DNA from: Methylocystis echinoides
Lineage (GTDB): Bacteria; Pseudomonadota; Alphaproteobacteria; Rhizobiales; Beijerinckiaceae
Reading direction: 5' to 3'
NCBI RefSeq assembly: GCF_027923385.1
Contig: NZ_BSEC01000001.1
Location: forward strand, 2,740,501-2,804,500
DNA length: 64,000 nucleotides
The notes beneath the pieces were generated by a model that saw only the letters and a program-made list of their open reading frames with translations, did no database searches and was not told where the DNA came from. The translations under genes and the position numbers were made by a program. Below are positions 54,835-63,543 of this stretch, piece after piece. How positions within the stretch are numbered: the first letter of the stretch is position 1; every line of letters starts with the position of its first letter.

Positions 54835-55239
54835 ATGTTCAATCGCAATATGCGCCTCTTCGCGGGGCTCGCCGCCGCTCTGACGCTCGCCGCCTGCGGC
54901 GCCCATCAGCCCGGCGACGCCACGGGCGCGAAGGTTCTGCGCAATATTCTGGAAAAGAACGGAGTCGACGCCAAGATCGTCTCCTTCAAGAAGGTCAACG
55001 CGCGCGAGGTGAAGCGGGACAACATGGCCGCCTTCGAGCTGATGTACGAGGCCGAAGTGCAGTTCCCGGAAGGGTTCGAGGCCAAGTGCCGGGACGAGAA
55101 GGAGCGCGGGAAATGCGCCTTCCTCGGCATCGACGAGGACCGCACCTTCGCCAAGAGCGAAGTGCACACCAGCGAAGGCACGCTGCATTTCGTGAAGACT
55201 GAAAAGGGCTGGCTCGCGGAAGACAACGAGGCCTATTGA
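54835..55239 (+). CDS. Small lipoprotein of unknown function (134 aa)
   Basis: ATG 54835 follows an excellent GGAGGAAA site. The signal peptide ends at lipobox LAAC (Cys21). The mature domain is alpha/beta, with ILEKNGVDAKIVSFKKVNAR near residue 38, paired Cys in EAKCRDEKERGKCAFLG and a final strand GWLAEDNEAY. Likely anchored in the periplasmic face of a membrane; no family assigned. Confidence 0.75.
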   Translation: MFNRNMRLFAGLAAALTLAACGAHQPGDATGAKVLRNILEKNGVDAKIVSFKKVNAREVKRDNMAAFELMYEAEVQFPEGFEAKCRDEKERGKCAFLGIDEDRTFAKSEVHTSEGTLHFVKTEKGWLAEDNEAY

Positions 55240-55451
55240 GGCCGCGTCGCGGTCCGGGCCCTGCTCCGACCGCGATTTCGCCCGTAATGGCGAGCTGAGC
55301 GACCCTGTCCGGAGCCCCGCTCGCCATCGCCGCGCCGCGCAACCAGGGCGCGCGCATCAAGATGCGGCCATGCTGGACAAAACAGGCCCATGGGTAGATA
55401 TCGGGCGCAACCTCGCGGCGCCGACGCCGCGACGAGCCGGCGAGTAGCACA

Positions 55452-56315
55452 GTGAAGCAGTATATCGCCTATCAGGGAGAGCCCGGCGCGAACTCGGATC
55501 TCGTTTGCCGCCAGGCCTATCCAGACCTCACCCCCCTGCCCTGCCCGAGTTTTGAGGACGCCTTCGCCGCCGTCACCGAGGGCCGCGCGGCGCTCGGCAT
55601 GATTCCGATCGAAAACTCAATCGCCGGGCGGGTCGCCGACATCCACCATTTCCTGCCGCATTCGGGCCTGCACATCATCGGCGAACATTTTCTGCCGATC
55701 CATTTTCAGCTCATGGCCCCACTGGGCGCGACGCGCGAGGGGCTGCGCGAGGTCTACAGCCACGTCCATGCGCTCGGCCAGTGTCGCCGCGTGATCCGCG
55801 ATCTCGGGCTCGTGGCGCATACGGCCGGCGACACCGCCGGCGCCGCGCGCGAGGTGGCCGAGTGGAACGATGCGAGCAAGGCCGCGCTGGCGCCGCGTCT
55901 CGCGGCCGAGATCTACGGCCTCCAGATCCTGGCCGAAGACGTCGAGGACGAGGCGCATAATACGACGCGTTTCATCGTGCTGTCGAAAACGAGCCAATGG
56001 ACGCCGGTGGACAGCGGCCCCGCCATGACGACCTTCGTCTTCCGTGTGCGCAACGTGCCGGCGGCGCTCTACAAGTCGCTCGGGGGCTTCGCCACGAATG
56101 GCGTCAACATGACCAAGCTGGAAAGCTATATGGTCGACGGCGAGTTTGCGGCGACGCGCTTTCTGGTGGACGTTGACGGCCATCCGGAACAGCCGTCGGT
56201 CGCACGGGCGCTGGAGGAGTTGCGGTTCTTCTCGAAGGAAGTGGAGATTCTCGGCGTGTATCCCGCGGCGGCGTTTCGCGTCACGAACATCCGCGCCTTC
56301 GAATATGGCGACTGA
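55452..56315 (+). CDS. pheA: Prephenate dehydratase (monofunctional)
   Basis: A 287-residue enzyme converting prephenate to phenylpyruvate for phenylalanine synthesis. GTG 55452 starts MKQYIAYQGEPGANSD, the usual N-terminus of the family. The catalytic domain has GMIPIENSIAGRV near residue 55 and the TRF box HNTTRFIVLSK near 178. The C-terminal ACT domain (ALYKSLGGFATNGVNMTKLES near 200-222) would bind phenylalanine for feedback inhibition. No chorismate mutase domain is attached. HIT gene follows by 20 bases. Confidence 0.95.
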   Translation: MKQYIAYQGEPGANSDLVCRQAYPDLTPLPCPSFEDAFAAVTEGRAALGMIPIENSIAGRVADIHHFLPHSGLHIIGEHFLPIHFQLMAPLGATREGLREVYSHVHALGQCRRVIRDLGLVAHTAGDTAGAAREVAEWNDASKAALAPRLAAEIYGLQILAEDVEDEAHNTTRFIVLSKTSQWTPVDSGPAMTTFVFRVRNVPAALYKSLGGFATNGVNMTKLESYMVDGEFAATRFLVDVDGHPEQPSVARALEELRFFSKEVEILGVYPAAAFRVTNIRAFEYGD

Positions 56316-56335
56316 GTTCAACAGGGGAAAACGAT

Positions 56336-56770
56336 ATGTCCGCCGGCTATGATCCAAACAATATTTTTGGAAAAATCCTGCGCGGCGAAATTCCCGCGCA
56401 CAAGGTCTATGAAGACGACATGACCCTCGCCTTCATGGACATCATGCCGCGCGCGGAGGGCCATGTGCTCGTGATTCCGAAGGAAGGCGCGCGCAACCTT
56501 CTGGACGTGTCGCCGGATACGCTTGCTGAACTCATGAAGCGCGTGCAGCACGTCGCCAAGGCGCTTCAGGCCGCCTTCCACGCCGATGGGCTCACCCTGC
56601 ATCAGTTCAACGAGAGCGCCGGCGGTCAGGTGATCTATCACCTGCACTTCCACCTGCTGCCGCGCTGGGACGGCGTCGCCCTGCGCCCGCCGGGAACAAT
56701 GGCCGATAATGAAAAACTGGCGGAGCAGGCGGCGAAGATCCGCGCTGCGCTGACGCCGTTTACGGGGTGA
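56336..56770 (+). CDS. HIT-family nucleotide hydrolase
   Basis: A 144-residue Hint-like protein with the histidine-triad motif HLHFHLLPR near residue 100 and the earlier FGKILRGEIPAHKVYED and DIMPRAEGHVLVIPK stretches. The family hydrolyses nucleoside phosphoramidates and dinucleoside polyphosphates. A GGGGAAAACG site precedes the ATG. It is probably co-transcribed with pheA. Confidence 0.93.
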   Translation: MSAGYDPNNIFGKILRGEIPAHKVYEDDMTLAFMDIMPRAEGHVLVIPKEGARNLLDVSPDTLAELMKRVQHVAKALQAAFHADGLTLHQFNESAGGQVIYHLHFHLLPRWDGVALRPPGTMADNEKLAEQAAKIRAALTPFTG

Positions 56771-56801
56771 GGGCCGCCCTCTGACCCGGCGAGCCGCCCC
56801 G

Positions 56802-56894
56802 CCTTCTCCCGAAAGGGGAGAAGGGTTTCATGTCGCTGGCGCGCTGATCCCCCCTTCTCTCTTGCGGGAGAAGGCGACCCCGCGCAGCGGGGTC
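56802..56894. repeat. Three tandem hairpins in a convergent intergenic region
   Basis: Palindromes lie at 56802-56824 (CCTTCTCCC/GGGAGAAGG), 56853-56874 (CCTTCTC/GAGAAGG) and 56876-56894 (GACCCCGC/GCGGGGTC). They sit between the convergent HIT and helicase genes and look like a mosaic intergenic repeat that also ends transcription from both sides. Confidence 0.6.
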
Positions 56895-56911
56895 GGATGA
56901 GGGGGAAAGAA

Positions 56912-58435
56912 CTACTCTTCCGCGACTTTCGCCGGACGCAGCGTGACCGGACGCAGCAGGAAGGACGGCACGTGATCGCCGAGACCGATGACCGGCGGTC
57001 CGTCGTCCTCGTGATGGCGACGCGGCCGGCGGCGGTCGTCCGGCTGCGGACGGGCGGCGCGGACCGGCTCGGAGTCGGGACGATGCGGCGCATGCGCCGG
57101 ACGGCCCATCGCGACAGGTCCCTCGGCCCGATCGCCACGCTCGGGCCGATCGCTGCGCTCCGCGCGCTCGACCGGAGCCCTGCGGCTGCTGCGCTCGCTG
57201 CGCTCCCCGCCACGCTCGCCCCCACGTTCGCGGCGTCCGCCACGCTCTCCACGACCGCCGCGGCGGCTCTCGTGCGGGCGGGTGGTCTCCAGGGGCGGCG
57301 GCAGTTCGTTGAATCCGGGGCCTTCCCACTCGATGGCGTTGCCGATCAGATTCTGGATCTGGTCGACATATTTGGCGTCATCCTCGGTGACGAGCGTCAG
57401 CGCGACGCCGGAACGCCCGGCGCGGCCGGTGCGGCCGATGCGGTGGACATAGTCCTCGCTGTGCGTCGGCACGTCGAAGTTGAAGACGTGACTCACGTCC
57501 GGAATATCCAGACCGCGCGCCGCCACGTCCGAGCAGACGAGCAGCGACACGTCGCCGGTCTTGAAGGCCTCGAGCGACGCCATGCGGGCGAGCTGGTCCA
57601 TGTCGCCATGAAGCGCCCCTGCGGCGAAACCATGCTTCAGCAGCGACCGGTGGAGAATCGCGACGTCCCGCTTGCGGTTGCAGAAGACGATGGCGTTCTT
57701 CAAATTCTCGGCGTTGCGGATGAGCTGGCGCAGCATCTCGCGCTTGTCGGCGTGACCATGCGACGCGACCAGCGCCTGACGGATGGTCGAAGCCGTGGTG
57801 GCGGCGCGCGCCACTTCGATCCGAACCGGATTGTGCAGGAACGCCTCGGTGAGGCGGGTGATTTCCGGCGGCATGGTGGCCGAGAAAAAAAGCGTCTGGC
57901 GCGTGAAGGGCACCAGCTTGCAGACCCGCTCGATGTCCGGGATGAATCCCATGTCGAGCATGCGGTCGGCTTCGTCGATGACGAGAATCTCGATGCCGGT
58001 GAGCAGCAGCTTGCCGCGGTCGAAGAAGTCGAGCAGCCGGCCCGGCGTCGCGATGAGCACATCGGCGCCGCGCATGATCTTGGCTTCCTGATCGCCGAAG
58101 GAGACGCCGCCGATCAGCAGGGCGACGTTCAGCTTGTGATTGACGCCATATTTGGCGAAGCTTTCCTCGACCTGCGCCGCGAGCTCGCGGGTGGGTTCGA
58201 GGATGAGCGTGCGCGGCACGCGCGCCCGGGCGCGGCCCTGTTCGAGGCGGCTCAGCATCGGCAGCACGAAGGCCGCCGTCTTGCCCGTGCCCGTCTGGGC
58301 GATGCCGAGAATGTCCCGGCCCTGGAGCGCCGGCGGAATGGCCTGCGCCTGGATGGGCGTCGGAGACGTGTAGCCCGTCGCCTGAACGGCCGCGCGCACC
58401 TTGTCCGAAAGGCCCAATTCGTCGAATGTCATCAA
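56912..58435 (-). CDS. DEAD-box RNA helicase (RhlE-like)
   Basis: A 507-residue helicase. Motifs appear in order: Q motif with YTSPTPIQAQAIPPALQG, Walker A AQTGTGKT near residue 47, PTRELAAQ, TPGRLLD, DEAD near 153, SATMPP and HRIGRTGRAG near 330. After residue 390 a disordered Arg/Gly/Glu-rich tail (RGGRGERGGRRERGG) may bind RNA. It unwinds RNA in ribosome assembly or decay. The true start may be the second codon (ATG 58432). Confidence 0.94.
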   Translation of the reverse strand: MMTFDELGLSDKVRAAVQATGYTSPTPIQAQAIPPALQGRDILGIAQTGTGKTAAFVLPMLSRLEQGRARARVPRTLILEPTRELAAQVEESFAKYGVNHKLNVALLIGGVSFGDQEAKIMRGADVLIATPGRLLDFFDRGKLLLTGIEILVIDEADRMLDMGFIPDIERVCKLVPFTRQTLFFSATMPPEITRLTEAFLHNPVRIEVARAATTASTIRQALVASHGHADKREMLRQLIRNAENLKNAIVFCNRKRDVAILHRSLLKHGFAAGALHGDMDQLARMASLEAFKTGDVSLLVCSDVAARGLDIPDVSHVFNFDVPTHSEDYVHRIGRTGRAGRSGVALTLVTEDDAKYVDQIQNLIGNAIEWEGPGFNELPPPLETTRPHESRRGGRGERGGRRERGGERGGERSERSSRRAPVERAERSDRPERGDRAEGPVAMGRPAHAPHRPDSEPVRAARPQPDDRRRPRRHHEDDGPPVIGLGDHVPSFLLRPVTLRPAKVAEE

Positions 58436-58643
58436 TTATCCTGGTTCCGGCTTACGTGTGCGGAGGGGCCGCTGCGCGCCAGCCGTTTGAAAAGCGCGCA
58501 ATATGTCCAGAGAGAAGGCGCCGTCATCGCCGCGAGGACGGACTGGCTCGCCTAACCGTCGCCGCAAAGGAGCGGGGGCCACGGCCGCAATGCTTGAAGA
58601 ATAAATGGTCGAATGTCAATGCAATTGCGATCCCGAGCGCTCA

Positions 58644-58668
58644 TTTTTCGGGAGAATTTCCCGAAAAA
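58644..58668. promoter_or_regulatory. Perfect inverted repeat upstream of DEAD-box helicase gene
   Basis: TTTTTCGGGA (58644-58653) and TCCCGAAAAA (58659-58668) are 10-bp arms around a 5-base centre. It lies about 210 bases upstream of the helicase start and just after the small membrane-protein gene. It could be an operator or a stem in the helicase leader RNA; neither strand has a run of T after the stem. Confidence 0.4.
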
Positions 58669-58701
58669 CGTCGCTCCGACCGGCCAACAGGGCGATCGAC
58701 C

Positions 58702-59049
58702 CTATTTATTCGCCGCCTCCGCGGCTTTGTCGTCGCCGCAGGGGGAGACGGGCGCCGCCTTTTGCAACGGAATTGTCGCCGTGGTGATTCCATCTATGCC
58801 GACGCTGCGAACCACCGAATAGCTCTGCGGCGTCGCCGCCGCCGGCTTTGGAGCCGTATTTGCCGCCACGCTGCGCATGGCGCGCTCGTAAACCAAGCGG
58901 GAAGCCACGTCGCTGTCGACGACCTGCGACAGCAGCTTCGCGCCAAGCACGCTCAGGAGAAAGACAAAGGCGGACAAAGCCGCAATGTTCCATACCAAGC
59001 TGGATGACTGATAGCCGGGCTGATGGCTGTTTTGTTCGAAATCGGACAT
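58702..59049 (-). CDS. Single-pass membrane protein of unknown function (115 aa)
   Basis: A short cytoplasmic start (MSDFEQNSHQPGYQSSS) precedes one membrane helix (WNIAALSAFVFLLSVLGAKLL, split, residues 20-40). The periplasmic part of about 70 residues is Ala/Pro-rich with one Cys. It diverges from clpS, so the 59050-59235 spacer holds promoters for both. No family recognised. Confidence 0.6.
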   Translation of the reverse strand: MSDFEQNSHQPGYQSSSLVWNIAALSAFVFLLSVLGAKLLSQVVDSDVASRLVYERAMRSVAANTAPKPAAATPQSYSVVRSVGIDGITTATIPLQKAAPVSPCGDDKAAEAANK

Positions 59050-59235
59050 GCCGGACCGCCTGTGTGACCTACCCCCTTTTTTTGGCGCACTATCGTAAAT
59101 ATCTGGTTCATGGCGGAATTGTCCCGCCTCTCCCGGCCTTGCCTCTTGCCAAGGCGCCCACGAAGCAGAAGACTATGGGAACCGCCGCCAGGGGTTGTCG
59201 CCAGCCTCCCGCGGCTGCGGCAAAGAAATTGCTCC

Positions 59236-59712
59236 ATGTGCCCCGTGAAAGACAATTTCAGCGGACCTACATGGGAAGGACCAGAGGACGAAACGGACGT
59301 GCCGGCTTTGACATACATCAAATCCCAGCCAGCGTTATCCCAGTCGGGCCCCAGCCCGCTGGGCGCTCCCCTGCGTGCCGGCAAGGAACCGAAGAAATCG
59401 GGAGACGGCGGACCCGGCTCCGGGACCGCGCTGATCACGCGCACCCGTCAGCAGACCCGCCGCCCGAACATGTATCGCGTGCTGTTGCTCAACGACGATT
59501 ACACGACCCAGGAGTTCGTGGTGATCGTCCTGCGCAAATATTTCAACAAGTCTGTCGAGGAAGCCACGCGCATCATGCTGCATGTCCATAATCACGGCGT
59601 CGGCGAATGCGGTGTCTATACGTATGAAGTCGCCGAAACCAAGGTCACCCAAGTGATGGATTTCGCGAGGAAGCATCAGCATCCTCTGCAATGCATCATG
59701 GAGAAGAAATAG
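59236..59712 (+). CDS. clpS: ATP-dependent Clp protease adaptor ClpS
   Basis: The conserved domain occupies the last 85 residues: [19 protein letters not shown] with the NDD substrate pocket, [19 protein letters not shown] near residue 120, and the end [10 protein letters not shown]. ClpS hands N-degron substrates to ClpA. ATG 59236 gives 158 residues with a disordered N-terminal extension; GTG 59299 or later starts would be closer to the normal length of about 110. It lies 13 bases before clpA in one operon. Confidence 0.93.
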   Translation: MCPVKDNFSGPTWEGPEDETDVPALTYIKSQPALSQSGPSPLGAPLRAGKEPKKSGDGGPGSGTALITRTRQQTRRPNMYRVLLLNDDYTTQEFVVIVLRKYFNKSVEEATRIMLHVHNHGVGECGVYTYEVAETKVTQVMDFARKHQHPLQCIMEKK

Positions 59713-59725
59713 GGGTTCGCAGCGC

Positions 59726-62167
59726 ATGCCGACGTTCTCGCGCAATCTGAAACAGACACTGGACCGCGCCCTCGCCTCCGCGCGCGAGCGTCACCACGAA
59801 TACGCCACGCTCGAACATCTTCTATTGAGCCTGATCGAGGACGCCGACGCCTCGGCCGTGCTTCGCGCCTGCTCGGTGGATCTCGAGCTCCTGGCCAAGA
59901 ACCTGCGCGATTACATCGATCGCGAACTTGACAATTTGGTCAATGAAGACGCCGACGAGTGCAAGCCGACCGCCGGCTTCCAGCGCGTCGTGCAGCGCGC
60001 CATCATCAGCGTGCAGTCCTCCGGCCGCGAGGATGTGAGCGGGGCCAATGTGCTGGTCGCCCTCTTCGCCGAGCGCGAGAGCCACGCCGTCTACTTCCTG
60101 CAGGAGCAGGACATGACGCGCTACGACGCCGTCAACTACATCAGCCATGGCATCGCCAAGCGCCCGGGTCTTTCCGACCACACGCGCTCGCCGCGCGGCG
60201 TGGAGGACGAGAGCGAGCGCGCCGAAAACCGCGACGGCCGCGACGGCGAGGCGCGCAAGAAGGAAGGCGCGCTCGAGGCCTATTGCGTCAATCTCAACAA
60301 GAAGGCCCGCGACGGCCGCATCGATCCCCTGATCGGCCGCGAGGCGGAAGTGCTGCGCACGATCCAGGTGCTCTGCCGCCGCCACAAGAACAATCCGCTG
60401 CTCGTCGGCGATCCGGGCGTGGGCAAGACCGCCATCGCGGAAGGCCTCGCCCGCAAGATCACCCAGGGCGAGGTGCCCGACGTGCTCGCCGGCGCGACGG
60501 TGTTTGCGCTCGACATGGGCTCGCTGCTCGCCGGCACGCGCTATCGCGGCGATTTCGAGGAGCGGCTGAAGCAGGTCGTCAAGGAGATCGAGAATCACAA
60601 GAACGCGATTCTCTTCATCGACGAGATTCACACCGTCATCGGCGCCGGCGCGACCTCCGGCGGCGCGATGGACGCGTCCAATCTGCTGAAGCCCGCGCTG
60701 GCGCAGGGCGTGCTGCGCTGCATCGGCTCGACGACCTACAAGGAATACCGCCAGTATTTCGAGAAGGATCGCGCGCTGGTGCGCCGCTTCCAGAAGATCG
60801 ACGTCAATGAGCCGTCGATCCCGGACGCGATCGAGATCATCAAGGGGCTGAAGCCTTACTTCGAAGAGTTCCACAAGATCCGCTACACCAATGACGCGCT
60901 GAAGGCGGCGGTGGAGCTCTCGGCCCGCTACATCCATGACCGCAAGCTGCCGGACAAGGCGATCGACGTGATCGACGAGACCGGCGCGGCGCAGATGCTG
61001 CTGGCAGAGAACAAGCGCAAGAAGACCATCGGCCTGAAGGAGATCGAGGCGACCATCTCCACCATGGCGCGCATTCCCGCCAAGACCGTATCCAAGGACG
61101 ACGCGGAAGTGCTCGCCCATCTCGACGAGACGCTGCGGCGCGTCGTCTATGGGCAGGACAAGGCGATCGACGCCCTCACCTCCGCAATCAAGCTCGCCCG
61201 CGCGGGCCTGCGCGATCCCGAGAAGCCGATCGGCGCCTATCTCTTCTCCGGCCCCACCGGCGTCGGCAAGACGGAAGCGGCGCGGCAGCTCGCGACCTCG
61301 CTCGGCATCGAGCTCGTGCGCTTCGACATGTCCGAATATATGGAGCGCCACACGGTGAGCCGGCTGATCGGCGCGCCTCCCGGCTATGTCGGCTTCGATC
61401 AGGGCGGCCTGCTGACGGACGCCATCGACCAGCATCCGCATTGCGTGCTGCTGCTGGACGAAATCGAGAAGGCGCATCCGGATCTGTACAACATCCTGCT
61501 GCAGGTCATGGATCACGGCAAGCTGACGGACCATAACGGCAAGACGATCGACTTCCGCAACGTCATTCTCATCATGACGACCAATGCGGGCGCCGCCGAC
61601 CTTGCGCGCACGCCGATCGGCTTCACCCGTTCGCGCGCGGATATCGACAACAGCGAGGCGATCAATCGTCTCTTCGCGCCGGAGTTCCGCAACCGCCTCG
61701 ACGCGATCGTTCCCTTCGGCCACCTGCCGGCCGAGGTCATCCGCCGCGTCGTCGACAAGTTCATCATGCAGCTCGAGGCGCAGCTCGCCGACCGCAACGT
61801 CACCATCGAGCTCACCGACGAGGCGCGCGGCTGGCTGGTCGAGCACGGCTATGACGAGGCGATGGGCGCGCGGCCGATGTCGCGCGTCATCCATCAGGCG
61901 ATCAAGACGCCCCTCGCCGACGAAGTGCTCTTCGGCCGGCTCAAGAACGGCGGCGCCGTGCGGGTGGTCGTCGTGGGCGACGACAAGGGCGCCAAGAAGC
62001 TCGGCTTCGTCTTTCCGGAAGGGCCGGTGCTGCCGCGTCCCGAGCGCGACATCATCGAGGCCGGCAAGAAGCGCGCAGCCGAGGAGGCCGGCATGGGCCG
62101 CGACGACGACGCCACGCCGCCGGACGCCGAAGAACCCGGCGCGAGCCCGGAGTCGGTGCGCAATTAA
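59726..62167 (+). CDS. clpA: ATP-dependent Clp protease ATP-binding subunit ClpA
   Basis: An 813-residue AAA+ unfoldase. The N domain (SRNLKQTLDRALASARE, then ATLEHLLLSLIEDADA) docks ClpS. The first AAA+ module has Walker A GDPGVGKTAIAEG near residue 230 and FIDEIHTVIGAGATSGG. The second has GPTGVGKTEAARQ near 511 and LLDEIEKAHPDLYN. An acidic/alanine tail follows. It feeds unfolded proteins to ClpP. No ClpP is nearby, as usual. Confidence 0.97.
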   Translation: MPTFSRNLKQTLDRALASARERHHEYATLEHLLLSLIEDADASAVLRACSVDLELLAKNLRDYIDRELDNLVNEDADECKPTAGFQRVVQRAIISVQSSGREDVSGANVLVALFAERESHAVYFLQEQDMTRYDAVNYISHGIAKRPGLSDHTRSPRGVEDESERAENRDGRDGEARKKEGALEAYCVNLNKKARDGRIDPLIGREAEVLRTIQVLCRRHKNNPLLVGDPGVGKTAIAEGLARKITQGEVPDVLAGATVFALDMGSLLAGTRYRGDFEERLKQVVKEIENHKNAILFIDEIHTVIGAGATSGGAMDASNLLKPALAQGVLRCIGSTTYKEYRQYFEKDRALVRRFQKIDVNEPSIPDAIEIIKGLKPYFEEFHKIRYTNDALKAAVELSARYIHDRKLPDKAIDVIDETGAAQMLLAENKRKKTIGLKEIEATISTMARIPAKTVSKDDAEVLAHLDETLRRVVYGQDKAIDALTSAIKLARAGLRDPEKPIGAYLFSGPTGVGKTEAARQLATSLGIELVRFDMSEYMERHTVSRLIGAPPGYVGFDQGGLLTDAIDQHPHCVLLLDEIEKAHPDLYNILLQVMDHGKLTDHNGKTIDFRNVILIMTTNAGAADLARTPIGFTRSRADIDNSEAINRLFAPEFRNRLDAIVPFGHLPAEVIRRVVDKFIMQLEAQLADRNVTIELTDEARGWLVEHGYDEAMGARPMSRVIHQAIKTPLADEVLFGRLKNGGAVRVVVVGDDKGAKKLGFVFPEGPVLPRPERDIIEAGKKRAAEEAGMGRDDDATPPDAEEPGASPESVRN

Positions 62168-62185
62168 GCGGGGAACACCCCCAGC

Positions 62186-62217
62186 TCATCCGGGGCCGCC
62201 GAAACGGCTCCGGATGA
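62186..62217 (+). terminator. Hairpin after clpA
   Basis: A 13-bp stem with one G-U pair (TCATCCGGGGCCG/CGGCTCCGGATGA) and a 6-base loop, 19 bases after the clpA stop. There is no T run behind it, so it is a weak intrinsic terminator or an mRNA 3'-end stabiliser. Confidence 0.45.
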
Positions 62218-62409
62218 CCTCGCCTCTTCTTGACGCCGGCAATTGACGACGCAAAGCGGCGCTTGCTCTCCCGGGCCTTGCGCCCCGCGCGTCGCCGCCG
62301 AAAAAATCAAACTCAATCTTAACAATATTCCTCAAGACTGCGCGCAATCACCCGACGCGCGCAGCCCCCGGCGTCGCGCGTGTGCAGACCGGGATCAGAC
62401 GCTCTCAGG

Positions 62410-63543
62410 ATGCGCATTTGTCACGTCATTGAATCCTCCAGCGGAGGCAGCAGCCGTGTTCTCGTGGAGCTCCTCCGCGACCAGATTGCGGCTGGACATG
62501 ACGTTACGCTGATCTATTCCCCCATCCGCGCCGATCCGCCCTTCACCGACGCCGTCGAGGCGCTCGGCGTGGGGCTGCGCATCCGGCTTCTGCCGATGTA
62601 TCGCGGCGTCGGGCCGCATGACGCCGTCGCAGCCTTTCGCCTGTGGCGCGCGCTGCGCGAACTTGGTCCCTTCGACGTGCTGCACGGCCACAGCTCGAAG
62701 GCCGGCGCCCTGTCGCGCATCGCGGCGCTCCTTCTGGGGCGAATGGTCGTCATTTACACGCCGCACGCCTTTGTGACGCTCGCGCCGGACGCGCATCCGG
62801 TTTATGGCGCGATCGAATGGGTGGCGAGCTGGTTCTGCGACGCCATTCTGCTCGGCTCCGAGCAGGAATACGACCACGCGCGGCGCCGGCTGCATCTGCC
62901 GGAGAGTCGGCTGCGCCTCATTGCGATGGGCGTCGATCTCTCGCAGCTCCCGGCGCGCGACGATGCGCGGCGGGCGCTGGGGCTGCCGGAACAGGGCTTC
63001 GTCGTCGGTTTCGTCGGAAGGCTGGCGCCCCAGAAAAATCCCCTGCGTCTGGCGCATGTCCTTCAGCTTGTCGCGCGCGCCCGCCCCGATCTGCGCTTCG
63101 TCATCATCGGCGACGGCGAGCTGCGTGACGCGCTCGGGGCTGAACTGGACGCCCGCGGCCTGCGCGGCGCCACCATCCTCGCCCGGGCGATGGACGGCGC
63201 CGACGCCATGCCCGCCTTCGACTGTCTGGTTTGCACCAGCGATTATGAATCATTCGGCCTCATCTTCGCAGAAGCGCTCGCGGCGGGCGTCGCCATCGTC
63301 TCGCCTCCCGTCGGCGTCGCGCCGCAGGCGATAACACCCGGCACGGGCAGGCTGACCTCTTTCGAACCGGAAGACATTGCGCGCGGCGTGCTCGAGATCG
63401 CCGCGCTGGATGAGGAGGCGCGCGGCGCCATGGCGGACGCCTGCCGCGACAGGGCGCGCCGGTTCGACATCCGGACGACCGCCACGCAGACGCGCCGTCT
63501 CTACGAGGAACTGCTGGCGCGCAAGGCCGGCGCAACATCATGA
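62410..63543 (+). CDS. Glycosyltransferase family 4 (second polysaccharide locus)
   Basis: A 377-residue GT-B enzyme starting MRICHVIESSSGGSSRVL at ATG 62410. The acceptor domain has DVLHGHSSKAGALSRIAAL. The donor domain has VVGFVGRLAPQKNPLRL and FDCLVCTSDYESFGLIFAEALAAG with the EX7E pair. The DVLHGHSSKAG pattern resembles GT4 enzymes that extend undecaprenyl-linked sugars. Its stop overlaps the start of the next membrane-protein gene (ATGA), so the two form the visible start of a surface-polysaccharide operon. Confidence 0.88.
   Translation: MRICHVIESSSGGSSRVLVELLRDQIAAGHDVTLIYSPIRADPPFTDAVEALGVGLRIRLLPMYRGVGPHDAVAAFRLWRALRELGPFDVLHGHSSKAGALSRIAALLLGRMVVIYTPHAFVTLAPDAHPVYGAIEWVASWFCDAILLGSEQEYDHARRRLHLPESRLRLIAMGVDLSQLPARDDARRALGLPEQGFVVGFVGRLAPQKNPLRLAHVLQLVARARPDLRFVIIGDGELRDALGAELDARGLRGATILARAMDGADAMPAFDCLVCTSDYESFGLIFAEALAAGVAIVSPPVGVAPQAITPGTGRLTSFEPEDIARGVLEIAALDEEARGAMADACRDRARRFDIRTTATQTRRLYEELLARKAGATS

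Noticed and set aside
59822..61894. Open frame of 690 codons antisense to clpA
   Set aside because: clpA is unambiguous; the antisense frame has no motifs and reflects codon bias.
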